The notes beneath the pieces were generated by a model. It worked only from the letters and a program-made list of their open reading frames with translations, ran no database searches and was not told where the DNA came from. This document shows positions 33,789 to 42,194 of a stretch of 64,000 nt of DNA, one piece after another (the first letter of the stretch is position 1; every line of letters starts with the position of its first letter). The DNA comes from Rikenellaceae bacterium (GTDB lineage: Bacteria; Bacteroidota; Bacteroidia; Bacteroidales; Rikenellaceae), in contig JAFRZW010000006.1 of assembly GCA_017442365.1 (NCBI GenBank), positions 1 to 64,000 on the forward strand, read 5' to 3'. The position numbers and the translations under genes are program-made.

Positions 33789-34790
33789 ATGAAGAAAGTT
33801 ATCGGCATTGGAAATGCCCTGACGGATATGCTGGTGAACTTGCGCTCGGACCAAGTTCTCGAAAAATTCGACCTGCCGCGTGGCAGTATGAGCCTCGTTA
33901 ATTCGGAGCAGCAGAAGGAGATCTCGAAATCGGTTTCGGGACTCCCCTACACCCTCTCGCTCGGTGGCTCGGCCGACAATACGATTCGTGCTATGGCGCG
34001 CCTCGGCTGCAAGGTTGGTTTCATCGGTAAGGTGGGCCGCGACTCGACGGGCGACTTCTTCGAGTCGGCGTTGGAGAATCTTGGCATTCAGCCCTTTATC
34101 CTGCGTGGCGAGGAGCGTTCGGGCAAATGCGTATCGTTGGTTTCGCCCGATGGCGAGCGCACGTTGGTAACCCACTTGGGTGCTGCGGTCGAGATGAAGG
34201 CCGAGGATCTGACGCCCGAAATTTTCGACGGTTACGACTGCCTCTATGTCGAGGGCTATCTGGTTCAGGATCACAACCTTATCCGCGGTGCGATCCGTAT
34301 GGCCAAGGAGCTTGGATTGAAGGTTGCAATCGACCTGGCGAGCTTCAATGTCGTGGAGGAGAATGTTGATTTCCTGCGCGAGGTGATCAGCGAGTATGTC
34401 GATATTGTCTTTGCCAACGAGGACGAGGCACGTGCATTCTCGGGCGAGGAGGAGCCCGTCAATGCTCTGCAATATATCTCGACGATGTGCGACCTGGTGA
34501 TCGTCAAGATCGGTATGCGTGGCGCGCTGATCAAGCAGGGCTCGGAGGTGTCGCACGTGGGTATTATGGCGGCTGCCAAGCGCGTCGACACGACGGGTGC
34601 GGGCGACTTCTATGCTGCTGGTTTCCTGGCCGGTATGTGCGAGGGGCTGTCGTTGCGTCAGTGCGGTACGATCGGTGCAATCACAGCCGGCAAGGTGATC
34701 GAAATCGTTGGCACAACCCCAACCGAGGAGGCTTGGGACGACGTTGCTCGATTGGTTAAGCGCGTGAAGGCAGGCAAATTGCTCTTCTAA
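33789..34790 (+). CDS. PfkB-family kinase, adenosine/ribokinase-like (333 aa)
   Basis: Cytoplasmic sugar or nucleoside kinase of the PfkB family. The N-terminal GNALTDMLVNL and the glycine-rich SLGGSADNTIRAMARLG form the substrate lid region; the C-terminal DTTGAGDFYAAGFLAG signature contains the catalytic Asp and anion hole. Overall pattern resembles bacterial adenosine kinase-like proteins, but ribose or fructose derivatives are equally possible. It lies 26 bp after pfkA and before a hairpin at 34810, which suggests a two-gene transcript. Confidence 0.88.
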   Translation: MKKVIGIGNALTDMLVNLRSDQVLEKFDLPRGSMSLVNSEQQKEISKSVSGLPYTLSLGGSADNTIRAMARLGCKVGFIGKVGRDSTGDFFESALENLGIQPFILRGEERSGKCVSLVSPDGERTLVTHLGAAVEMKAEDLTPEIFDGYDCLYVEGYLVQDHNLIRGAIRMAKELGLKVAIDLASFNVVEENVDFLREVISEYVDIVFANEDEARAFSGEEEPVNALQYISTMCDLVIVKIGMRGALIKQGSEVSHVGIMAAAKRVDTTGAGDFYAAGFLAGMCEGLSLRQCGTIGAITAGKVIEIVGTTPTEEAWDDVARLVKRVKAGKLLF

Positions 34791-34809
34791 AAAGCGACAA
34801 CACACACTC

Positions 34810-34858
34810 AAAGGGCAGGAGCAATCCGACGTGGAGCGGGTGGCGACTGCCCCTTTTT
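34810..34858 (+). terminator. Terminator or attenuator just before uvrC
   Basis: AAAGGGCAG pairs with CTGCCCCTTT across a 28-nt loop, followed by T5. It ends only 11 bp before the uvrC start codon, leaving no room for a promoter between them. Confidence 0.65.
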
Positions 34859-34868
34859 CGACTTGACG

Positions 34869-36695
34869 ATGCAGAAGGACGAACGCATAACACGACTCAA
34901 AGAGTTGGTGGCGGCACTGCCACTCGACCCGGGTGTCTATCAATATTTGGACAAATCGGGAACGGTCATCTACGTAGGTAAGGCGAAGAGCCTGCGCCGA
35001 CGTGTGTCGTCCTATTTCGTTGAGAGTAAGGAACATTCGGCAAAAGTTCGTGCGCTGGTGCGACAGATTGCCGACATCAAACACATCGTCGTAGGGAGCG
35101 AGAGCGACGCGCTGCTATTGGAAAATTCGCTGATCAAGACGCTCCAACCGCGCTACAATATTCTGCTCAAAGACGATAAAACCTACCCGTGGATCGTCGT
35201 GCGCAACGAGCCATTTCCGCGAGTCGAATCGACACGCCGCGTGGTGCGCGACGGCTCGCAATATTTCGGTCCGTATGCCTCAATTTCGATGCAACGCTCT
35301 GTGTTAGAGTTCATTCGCGAGGTCTATACCCTACGCACGTGCCGTCTGAATCTCGCGCCCGAGCAGATTGCTCGCGGACGTTACGAGGTCTGCCTGCAAT
35401 ACCACCTCGGCAACTGCAAAGGACCGTGCGTCGGTCGCCAGACCCGCGAGGAGTATGACGAGGACGTGGCCCGTATCTGTGCAACATTGCGCGGCGATCT
35501 GCGCTCGACCCGCTCGTGGCTCGAACGACAGATGAACGAGGCGGCGGCGGAGTTGCGTTTCGAGGCGGCGGCACGCTACAAGGCTCGTCTGGCGGCATTG
35601 GAAAACTATTCGAGTAAGTCGGTGATTGTCAATTCGTCGCTCTTCACGTTGGACGTCTTTTCGCTCATCGTCGATGACGACGCGGCCTATTGCAATTTCG
35701 TGCGAATCGTCAATGGCGCGGTAACGGGCACATTCACCTCGCAACTTTCGCTCGGTGTCGAGAACGATCCGCAACAGGTTCTGACACAGGCAATTCAGCA
35801 GATCAGCGAACGCATTGCAGGGCGATTGGCACGCGAAGTTGTGGTGCCATTTCTGCCCGATGTGGAGCTTTTCGAGGGCATTACGTTCACCGTTCCGAAG
35901 CGTGGCGACAAGCTCAAATTGTTGGAATTTTCGGAGAAAGGGGCGCGAATCTACCGCGCCGAGCAGTTGAAAAATCTCGAAATCCGCAACCCCGAACGAC
36001 ATACCGAACGACTGATGGAGGCTCTGCGTCGTGAGCTGCACCTCGAACATCAACCGCGCCACATCGAATGTTTCGATAACTCTAACTTGCAGGGTACCAA
36101 TCCCGTAGCAGCGTGCGTTGTCTTCCGCGACGGTCGCCCCTCGAAGAGCGAATATCGCCATTTCAATATCAAAACCGTGGTCGGGGCGAACGACTTTGCC
36201 TCGATGCGCGAGATTGTGCACCGTCGCTACTCACGTATGATTGAGGAGGGGCGCGAGCTGCCCGACCTGATTGTGGTCGATGGCGGCAAAGGTCAGCTCA
36301 GTTCGGCATACGCTACGCTGGCAGAATTGGGGTTAGAGAAGCGGATTCCGATTGTCGGTCTGGCCGAGCGCTTGGAGGAGATCTACTTCCCGTTCGATCC
36401 CGAGCCCTACTACCTCGACCGTACGGGTGAACCGTTGAAGGTGATCACCCATCTGCGCGACGAGGCTCACCGCTTTGGCATTACGTTCCACCGCAATAAA
36501 CGTTCGAAGGCGTTTATAACCAGCGAGTTGGAACAGATTAAGGGTATCGGTGCTGCGTCGATCGAGGATCTGTTGCGCAAGTTCCGTACGGTGGCTCGCG
36601 TGCGACGGGCGACGATCGAAGAGCTGACCGAGGTGGTTGGTTTGGCGCGTGCCCGCAAGGTCTATGACCACTTCCACCCGACCGACAGGAAATAA
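34869..36695 (+). CDS. uvrC: Excinuclease ABC subunit C (608 aa)
   Basis: Nuclease subunit of UvrABC nucleotide-excision repair that cuts damaged DNA on both sides of the lesion. The N-terminal GIY-YIG domain is at about 18-95 (PGVYQYLDKSGTVIYVGKAK, SLRRRVSSYF), a UvrB-interacting UVR segment is around 210-240, the RNase H-like 5' nuclease domain holds IECFDNSNLQGTNPVA and IVVDGGKGQLS, and helix-hairpin-helix repeats end the protein (IKGIGAASIEDLL, VVGLARARKVYDHF). ATG at 34869 is preferred to TTG at 34863. The start sits 11 bp after a hairpin with a T tract, so expression may rely on read-through from the kinase genes. Confidence 0.96.
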   Translation: MQKDERITRLKELVAALPLDPGVYQYLDKSGTVIYVGKAKSLRRRVSSYFVESKEHSAKVRALVRQIADIKHIVVGSESDALLLENSLIKTLQPRYNILLKDDKTYPWIVVRNEPFPRVESTRRVVRDGSQYFGPYASISMQRSVLEFIREVYTLRTCRLNLAPEQIARGRYEVCLQYHLGNCKGPCVGRQTREEYDEDVARICATLRGDLRSTRSWLERQMNEAAAELRFEAAARYKARLAALENYSSKSVIVNSSLFTLDVFSLIVDDDAAYCNFVRIVNGAVTGTFTSQLSLGVENDPQQVLTQAIQQISERIAGRLAREVVVPFLPDVELFEGITFTVPKRGDKLKLLEFSEKGARIYRAEQLKNLEIRNPERHTERLMEALRRELHLEHQPRHIECFDNSNLQGTNPVAACVVFRDGRPSKSEYRHFNIKTVVGANDFASMREIVHRRYSRMIEEGRELPDLIVVDGGKGQLSSAYATLAELGLEKRIPIVGLAERLEEIYFPFDPEPYYLDRTGEPLKVITHLRDEAHRFGITFHRNKRSKAFITSELEQIKGIGAASIEDLLRKFRTVARVRRATIEELTEVVGLARARKVYDHFHPTDRK

Positions 36696-36698
36696 CCA

Positions 36699-36729
36699 TT
36701 TGAAATTTCATTTGGAATTGCTATATTTG
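36699..36729 (+). promoter_or_regulatory. trxB promoter
   Basis: TTTG (36699-36702), 19-bp spacer, TATATTTG (36722-36729). The resulting leader of about 180 nt contains the palindrome at 36793-36811. Confidence 0.7.
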
Positions 36730-36792
36730 TAGATTGATATTAAAGGTGCGTTTGCACAAAGCTCCGTAGCCGTTCCCGCCGCGTAGCGGCAA

Positions 36793-36811
36793 AGTCCCTC
36801 CCTGAGGGAGG
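36793..36811. repeat. Palindrome CCCTCCC-TGA-GGGAGGG in the trxB leader
   Basis: TCCCTCCCTGAGGGAGGGA is followed by TTTAGGGTGGGG. Sequences of this kind are common dispersed intergenic elements in Bacteroidales genomes; only one copy is in this window. Confidence 0.7.
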
Positions 36812-36916
36812 GATTTAGGGTGGGGTCAGACTTGCAAATCGCCGCCGCAGGTGGCGCGTAAGTGAAAGCAAAAAATAGTACGAACTAAGATATAAACAAC
36901 GTAAAAAGATAACACT

Positions 36917-37837
36917 ATGGAACAAGTAAAATGCCTTATTATCGGTAGTGGTCCTGCGGGCTACACCGCTGCAATCTATACCGCACGTGCGGGTCTTAAC
37001 CCCGTGCTCTATGAGGGCATAACCCCTGGCGGTCAGCTCACTACAACAACCGAAATCGAGAATTTCCCCTCGCATCCCGAAGGTATCGACGGCAACGAAT
37101 TGATGAGCCGTATGCGCGCACAGGCCGAGCGTTTCGGTACGGATATCCGTTTCGGCGCGGTAACCAAGGCGGAGTTAGGTGCGCGTCCCTTTGTGATTAC
37201 GATCGACGGCGAGAAGCAGATCGAGGCCGAGAGCGTGATCATCTGCACGGGCGCAACGGCAAAGTACCTCGGACTGCCCTCGGAGGAGCGTTTCAAGGGT
37301 ATGGGCGTCAGCGCGTGCGCAACGTGCGACGGTTTCTTCTACCGCAAGAAGGACGTGGCAGTTGTGGGTGGTGGCGACACCGCGTGCGAGGAGGCGACCT
37401 ACTTGGCAGGTCTGTGCCGTCAGGTCTATCTGATCGTGCGTAAGCCCTTCCTGCGTGCGTCGCAGGCGATGCAGGAGCGCGTGAAAAATACCCCCAACAT
37501 CGAGGTTCTGTTCGATCATAATACGGCTGAAATCTTGGGCGATGAGTCGGGCGTAACGGGCGTGCGCGTGCGCCATAACAACGGTACAGAGCGCGAAATT
37601 GAGCTGTCGGGTATCTTTATGGCAATCGGTCATCACCCTAATACTGAGCTGTTTGCAGGTCAGGTTGAGCTGGACGAGCAGGGCTACATCGTAACCCGCG
37701 ATGGTTCGTCGCGCACCAATATCGAGGGTGTGTTTGCAGCGGGCGACGTGCAGGATCCGCACTATCGTCAGGCCATCACGGCTGCCGGTAGCGGTTGCCG
37801 TGCAGCGTTAGACTGCGAGCGTTTCTTGAAGGCTTAA
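36917..37837 (+). CDS. trxB: Thioredoxin reductase (306 aa)
   Basis: NADPH-dependent flavoprotein that reduces thioredoxin in the cytoplasm. The FAD site is GSGPAGYTAAIYTARAG at the N-terminus, the redox-active CATC motif lies at residues 134-137 in ACATCDGFFY, the NADPH site is VVGGGDTACEEA, and a second FAD motif GVFAAGDVQD is near the C-terminus. Length matches bacterial low-molecular-weight TrxB. It has its own promoter, and a LuxE-like gene starts 6 bp after its stop. Confidence 0.96.
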   Translation: MEQVKCLIIGSGPAGYTAAIYTARAGLNPVLYEGITPGGQLTTTTEIENFPSHPEGIDGNELMSRMRAQAERFGTDIRFGAVTKAELGARPFVITIDGEKQIEAESVIICTGATAKYLGLPSEERFKGMGVSACATCDGFFYRKKDVAVVGGGDTACEEATYLAGLCRQVYLIVRKPFLRASQAMQERVKNTPNIEVLFDHNTAEILGDESGVTGVRVRHNNGTEREIELSGIFMAIGHHPNTELFAGQVELDEQGYIVTRDGSSRTNIEGVFAAGDVQDPHYRQAITAAGSGCRAALDCERFLKA

Positions 37838-37843
37838 CACGCT

Positions 37844-38818
37844 ATGAATCAACCCAATCCGGATCGCATTTTCGGTATCGCGGACGACGCCACGTTCCGC
37901 GATGAGGCGCTTACGCTGTTTCGGTTTCAGGCCGAGCGGTGCGAGCCCTATCGCCAATACCTCGACCTCATAGGGGTTGCGGCCGAAGAGGTGCGCGAGG
38001 TGGAGCAGATTCCGTTTCTGCCGATTGGGTTGTTCAAAACGCACAATATTTATTGCGGTGAGGAGGCTCCCGAGCAGATCTTTACAAGCAGTTCGACGGG
38101 CGGAGGCGTGCCCTCGCGCCACCCGATGGCTCGGCTAAGTATCTATGAGAGAGCCTTTCGCGGCGCTTTCCGATACTTCTATGGCGACGCTGCGGAGTGG
38201 AGTATCTACGGGTTGTTGCCGTCGTACTTGGAGCGCAAGGGCTCGTCGCTTATCTATATGGTCGATCGACTGATTGCCGACGCAGGCGGGCACGGAGGTT
38301 TCTATCTCGATGATTACGAGCGACTTCTGGCGGACATCGCAGCCGATCCGCGTCCGAAAATTTTGCTCGGAGTAACCTATGCTCTGCTCGATCTGGCCGA
38401 ACAATTTGCGCCCGATCTGCACGATGTGGTGGTGATGGAGACGGGAGGAATGAAGGGACGACGCAAGGAGCTGCCCAAAGAGGAGCTGCACCGCGTGCTC
38501 TGTAACGCATTTAGCGTCAGCGCAATACACTCCGAATATGGAATGGCCGAGCTGACCTCGCAAGCCTACTCGCGCGGTGGCAACCGATTTTTCGCACCGC
38601 CGTGGCTGCGGATCATCACACGCGACCTGAACGATCCGTTCCGACTGCTCCCGGCGGGGCACCGTGGCGGTATCAACATCATCGACTTGGCCAACGTCTA
38701 TTCGTGCGCATTCATTCAGACCGAGGACGCGGGACGAGTCTTTGACGATGGGTCGTTCGAGATCGCAGGGCGTATCGACAAGAGCGAAATCAGAGGTTGT
38801 AACCTTTTAGTACAGTGA
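37844..38818 (+). CDS. LuxE-like acyl-protein synthetase (324 aa)
   Basis: Cytoplasmic protein of the LuxE / acyl-protein synthetase family, related to AMP-forming adenylating enzymes. Recognisable parts are FRFQAERCEPYRQYLDL and the IPFLPIGLFKTH block at the N-terminus, a Ser/Thr/Gly-rich phosphate loop (FTSSSTGGGVPS), GLLPSYLERKGSSLIYMV, VVMETGGMKGRRKE and SEYGMAELTSQAYS. In luminous bacteria LuxE activates fatty acids; the Bacteroidetes versions usually sit with surface-polysaccharide genes. The stop overlaps the region of the following GT2 gene, and trxB is 6 bp upstream. The acyl substrate is unknown. Confidence 0.83.
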   Translation: MNQPNPDRIFGIADDATFRDEALTLFRFQAERCEPYRQYLDLIGVAAEEVREVEQIPFLPIGLFKTHNIYCGEEAPEQIFTSSSTGGGVPSRHPMARLSIYERAFRGAFRYFYGDAAEWSIYGLLPSYLERKGSSLIYMVDRLIADAGGHGGFYLDDYERLLADIAADPRPKILLGVTYALLDLAEQFAPDLHDVVVMETGGMKGRRKELPKEELHRVLCNAFSVSAIHSEYGMAELTSQAYSRGGNRFFAPPWLRIITRDLNDPFRLLPAGHRGGINIIDLANVYSCAFIQTEDAGRVFDDGSFEIAGRIDKSEIRGCNLLVQ

Positions 38819-38823
38819 GAGTT

Positions 38824-39753
38824 ATGAGCGCACCACGTTTTTCGGTAATCATACCGCTCTACAACAAGGAGGCCGAGATCGAACGCACGCTGCGGTCGGT
38901 TTTGGCTCAGACGTTGCAGCCGCTCGAAATCGTCATTGTCGATGATGGTTCGACCGATCGCTCGGTTGAGCGCGTCGAGGCGATCAATTCGCCCCTCGTC
39001 AAGCTCCATCGTCAAGCTAATGCAGGCTCGGCTGTGGCTCGCAACCGCGCTATCGAACTCGCTGAGGGTGAATATATTGCAATGATCGATGCCGACGACG
39101 AGTGGACACCCGATTACCTTGCGGAGATCGCTCGACTGATCGAGCTCTACCCCGATTGCGGAGGTTGGTGCTCGGGATTCGATATTGTGTCGGAGGACGG
39201 TACGTTTGCGGGCGACACGCCTCAGTATGAGGGCGTTGTGGAGGATTATTTTGCCGAGGCAATGAAACGCTACGTCTGTATCACGTCGGCTACGACCATC
39301 GCCCGTCGCGTCTTTGACGAGGTGGGAGGTTTTCCCGTCGGAATGCGTATGGGACAAGATACCTATATGTGGATCAAACTCGCTCGCAGTTACCGAGTTG
39401 CGACCACACCCAAACGTCTTTGTCGCTACAATCGCGCAGCACAAAACCGCACTCCGTCGATATATCGTGGCGATGACGGCACGGCATCATTCCGCGACTT
39501 CTACACCGCAGGACGCGAACCGATGCTCGACGAATATGCTGCCCGAATCGGGCTTTCGCGCGCAATCATCATCAGCGCCAAAGGCGGTACGGAGGAGGCG
39601 CGCGACACCGAGCGGTTCTTCTCCTACACAAAACTGAACCGACGCATATTACGCAAGTTGCAGGTTATCAACCGCTTGCCCGTTGCGTGGCGTTGGAACG
39701 CCCTGCGTGCCTACAATTGGCTCGCGTGGAAGATCGCCCGAAAAGGGTTGTAA
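38824..39753 (+). CDS. Family 2 glycosyltransferase (309 aa)
   Basis: GT-A-fold sugar transferase of GT2. The N-terminal domain holds SVIIPLYNKEAEIERTL, the nucleotide-binding VDDGSTDRS, and the metal-binding DADDEW (about 85-90). The C-terminal third is basic, with a cluster of Arg and Lys before the end, which suggests membrane association. ATG at 38824 was chosen; a GTG nine bases earlier overlaps the LuxE stop and is less likely. Together with the LuxE-like gene it suggests modification of a surface glycan or lipid, which is inference. Confidence 0.88.
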   Translation: MSAPRFSVIIPLYNKEAEIERTLRSVLAQTLQPLEIVIVDDGSTDRSVERVEAINSPLVKLHRQANAGSAVARNRAIELAEGEYIAMIDADDEWTPDYLAEIARLIELYPDCGGWCSGFDIVSEDGTFAGDTPQYEGVVEDYFAEAMKRYVCITSATTIARRVFDEVGGFPVGMRMGQDTYMWIKLARSYRVATTPKRLCRYNRAAQNRTPSIYRGDDGTASFRDFYTAGREPMLDEYAARIGLSRAIIISAKGGTEEARDTERFFSYTKLNRRILRKLQVINRLPVAWRWNALRAYNWLAWKIARKGL

Positions 39754-39786
39754 AGAATCGAAAAAACAATAAAAACATAAACGACG

Positions 39787-40710
39787 ATGAAAAGATTACT
39801 GACCTTGATTATTGCTGCCATCGCACTCCAATCGTGCTCGATGACGCATACGGGATCCAACTACTACCCCTATGGCTACGATGTTCCCGTCTCGCCAACC
39901 CACATTTCGATCAATATCGACAAACAACCTGCGTGGGGTCCCTACGGCTACGACTGCGCGGCATTCTACTATATGCCCGAGATCAACATCTACTACGATG
40001 TGAATCTGTCGCTATTCTACTATCCGTCGGGAAGTAACTGGATAGCAGCGCAATATCTGCCGCCCTCGTATCGCGTATATGACCTTTTCCGCACCTACAA
40101 AGTGGTGCTAAATTACGCCTCGCCGTGGCAACACAACGATAGCCACCGCTCACAATATCGACGCTACCGCGATGACCGTTCGCAGATCACGATCAGTATG
40201 AGCAACGACCACCGTTACAGCAAGAGCTGGGATAACCTGCGTCCGTGGGTCGATCCCAACCGTCGTAGCAACCGCAAACAGGACTACCAGCAGCACCCAA
40301 ACAGTCAGCCGACAAGTAGCGACAAATACATTGAGGATCACCGTAATAACGGCTATCGCGTCGAGGGCACTGAGCACAAAAAGCAGGGGCAGACCGCCGG
40401 TAGCTCGTACCGCGGCAAGGATAAAACTCCAAACAATAACACACCGAGCAGTTCGTCGTCGTACCGCGAGAAGAGCGCCACCCCGACCGCACCGCGAACC
40501 GACGGTGTCAGTTCGCGTGGCAATGCTCGCAAGCAAACCTCGGCTGAATCGAGAGCCAAATCGCAGAGTAGCTCGACCACAAGCGACCACAGCACCAAGA
40601 CCCGTTCGAGCAAAAACTCGACCGACAAGAGCGCATCGAGCCCCTCGCCGAGTGCGTCGTATCGAGCCGGCAACTCGTCGAGCGCAAACACCTCAACCCG
40701 AGGTCGATAG
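39787..40710 (+). CDS. Lipoprotein with Ser/Thr/Arg-rich low-complexity tail (307 aa)
   Basis: Not recognised. A signal peptide ends AALQSC-like (IALQSC, cysteine at residue 17). Residues about 25-125 are rich in Tyr, Pro and Trp (NYYPYGYDVPVSP, YYMPEINIYYDVNLSLFYY) and look like a compact beta domain. From about residue 150 the protein becomes low-complexity and strongly enriched in Ser, Thr, Arg, Lys, Asn and Gln, a likely disordered, cationic tail of ~150 residues. It starts 33 bp after the GT2 stop and is followed by a terminator. Residues after the cysteine (SMTHTG) are not acidic, so a periplasmic face is more likely than surface export. Confidence 0.75.
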   Translation: MKRLLTLIIAAIALQSCSMTHTGSNYYPYGYDVPVSPTHISINIDKQPAWGPYGYDCAAFYYMPEINIYYDVNLSLFYYPSGSNWIAAQYLPPSYRVYDLFRTYKVVLNYASPWQHNDSHRSQYRRYRDDRSQITISMSNDHRYSKSWDNLRPWVDPNRRSNRKQDYQQHPNSQPTSSDKYIEDHRNNGYRVEGTEHKKQGQTAGSSYRGKDKTPNNNTPSSSSSYREKSATPTAPRTDGVSSRGNARKQTSAESRAKSQSSSTTSDHSTKTRSSKNSTDKSASSPSPSASYRAGNSSSANTSTRGR

Positions 40711-40742
40711 TTCGTCTGCCGAGTAATCTGATCAATTCGTAA

Positions 40743-40780
40743 AACAAAGGCCGTCCCGAAAGTGGGCGGCCTTTGTTTGT
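40743..40780 (+). terminator. Terminator of the trxB-to-lipoprotein run
   Basis: ACAAAGGCCG / CGGCCTTTGT stem with an inner CC/GG extension, followed by TTGTT, 33 bp after the lipoprotein stop. Confidence 0.85.
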
Positions 40781-40817
40781 TATTCAAGATGAAATATTCT
40801 CGCCATATTGGCGAGCG

Positions 40818-40866
40818 CACACTCGCGAGCTGCGGGGGTTGCCCAAAGGGCGAGCCCGCGAGTGTG
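40818..40866. repeat. Inverted repeat element
   Basis: CACACTCGCG (40818-40827) pairs with CGCGAGTGTG (40857-40866) around a GC-rich loop holding GGG/CCC pairs. It is built like the element at 3230-3280 and also lies beside heptamer repeats. Confidence 0.75.
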
Positions 40867-40895
40867 TGTCGATTTCGAAGAAGTCGCCAACTAAC

Positions 40896-40926
40896 TTTGA
40901 ATTTTGAATCTTGAATTTTGAATTTT
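40896..40926. repeat. Heptamer repeats (TTTGAAT / CTTGAAT type)
   Basis: Four to five 7-bp units in the inverse orientation to those at 27860, next to the mdh terminator. Confidence 0.85.
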
Positions 40927-40952
40927 ATCATTGGCGGACGGGAGAATTAACT

Positions 40953-40991
40953 ACAAAAAAACAACCGCCTCCCGACGTCAGGAAGCGGTTG
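40953..40991 (-). terminator. Terminator of malate dehydrogenase gene
   Basis: The minus strand forms CAACCGC..CC / GG..GCGGTTG with a GACGTC loop, followed by T7. Confidence 0.88.
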
Positions 40992-41020
40992 AAAGTTTGT
41001 TGAGTCTAATGGCTCGCAGA

Positions 41021-42016
41021 TTACTTCAAGTTGGGATTGATCTCGCCCCACTTCGAAATCTCGGGAACGATGTTCAAAGTTACCAACTCGTCGCGCATTT
41101 TGCACAAGTGAGCGTAGCTTGCGTCGAGCTTAGCGATCTCCTCCTCAGTACCAACGGGCATCTGATAGTGGCAACCCTCAGCGTCGAGAGTGGTATCCAT
41201 AGCCATCATAATGTGGTTGTACTTCTCGTTGCATACATAGGTACCAACGGGGAAGCGGAACTTCTCACCACCCATTACCGAGCGGATCATCTCAACCGAC
41301 AGATACGAGGGGCTCTGGAACGACGAACGACCACGCAACTTGATGATAGCTGCACCACCCTGCGTTACGTCCTTCTTCATCTGCTCCCACTCCTGCTCGG
41401 GGAACTCCTCAGTACCGATGATGTCGTTCAGTGCGCGGCCAGCAACCTTAACTGCGCTACCGAATACTGCCATCTGCTCGCCGTGGCCACCATAGGTAGC
41501 GCAACCGGTGATCTCGCTCTGCATTACGCCGAACTTCTTAGCCAGCGCGCTCTGCAAACGAGTGGTATCCAGACCTGCCAGAGTAGTAACCTGACCGGGT
41601 TTCAGACCCGAGTAGAGCAGAGTTACCAGACCGGTCAAATCGGCGGGGTTGAAGATAATTACAACGTGCTTAACATCGGGGCAGTAAGCCTTGATGTTCT
41701 TACCCAGATCCTCAGCGATCTTGCAGTTGCCAGCCAACAGATCCTCACGAGTCATACCCTCCTTACGGGGAGCACCACCCGACGAGATGATGTACTTAGC
41801 GTTGGTGAAAGCCTCCTTAACGTCGGTCGTAGCGGTGATATTCACGTTATCGAAACCGCTCTGGCGCATCTCCTCAGCCACGCCTTCGGGCGAGAATACG
41901 TCATACAGACAGATGTTCGAGGTGAGGTTCATCATCAGTGCGCTCTGAACCATATTCGAGCCGATCATACCGGCTGCACCTACAATCACGAGTTTTTCGT
42001 CAGTTAAAAATGCCAT
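41021..42016 (-). CDS. mdh: Malate dehydrogenase (331 aa)
   Basis: NAD-dependent oxidation of malate or reduction of oxaloacetate. The Rossmann motif is IVGAAGMIGSNM near the N-terminus, the substrate arginines lie in GGAPRKEGMTREDL, the central IIFNPADLTGLV contains the conserved Asn-Pro, and the active-site histidine is in YGGHGEQMAVFG. In fermenting Bacteroidales the enzyme works in the oxaloacetate-to-succinate branch with fumarase and the fumarate reductase also present in this window. It has its own TAAATTTG -7 box and a strong terminator. Confidence 0.93.
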   Translation of the reverse strand: MAFLTDEKLVIVGAAGMIGSNMVQSALMMNLTSNICLYDVFSPEGVAEEMRQSGFDNVNITATTDVKEAFTNAKYIISSGGAPRKEGMTREDLLAGNCKIAEDLGKNIKAYCPDVKHVVIIFNPADLTGLVTLLYSGLKPGQVTTLAGLDTTRLQSALAKKFGVMQSEITGCATYGGHGEQMAVFGSAVKVAGRALNDIIGTEEFPEQEWEQMKKDVTQGGAAIIKLRGRSSFQSPSYLSVEMIRSVMGGEKFRFPVGTYVCNEKYNHIMMAMDTTLDAEGCHYQMPVGTEEEIAKLDASYAHLCKMRDELVTLNIVPEISKWGEINPNLK

Positions 42017-42072
42017 AGTTTTCTTTGTGTTTTATTGTTTGTTAGTCAATTGATCCTACACTGTTTGCAGCG

Positions 42073-42080
42073 CAAATTTA
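42073..42080 (-). promoter_or_regulatory. -7 box for mdh
   Basis: The minus strand reads TAAATTTG, 56 nt before the mdh ATG. No clear -33 TTG at the usual distance. Confidence 0.5.
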
Positions 42081-42194
42081 CAAAACTTTGTTCGGAATAC
42101 CTATACCCGCGACAAAGTTTTTCTGCGATTTTGTAACAAAGTTACACCTTTTCGCCCAAAATCGCAACACTCTGCAACCTTTTTGCCTGTTTCG

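Larger units (their letters stand above)
40711..41020. other. Convergent intergenic region with two terminators and repeat elements
   Basis: About 310 bp between convergent genes. It contains the plus-strand terminator (40743-40780), an inverted-repeat element (40818-40866), heptamer repeats (40896-40926), a fragment of the 3230-type repeat end (40928-40937) and the minus-strand mdh terminator (40953-40991). No gene is seen. Confidence 0.85.

Noticed and set aside
40331..40726. 131-codon Arg/Pro/Thr-rich frame inside the lipoprotein gene
   Set aside because: It is an out-of-frame shadow of the Ser/Thr/Arg-rich low-complexity tail and has no separate signals.
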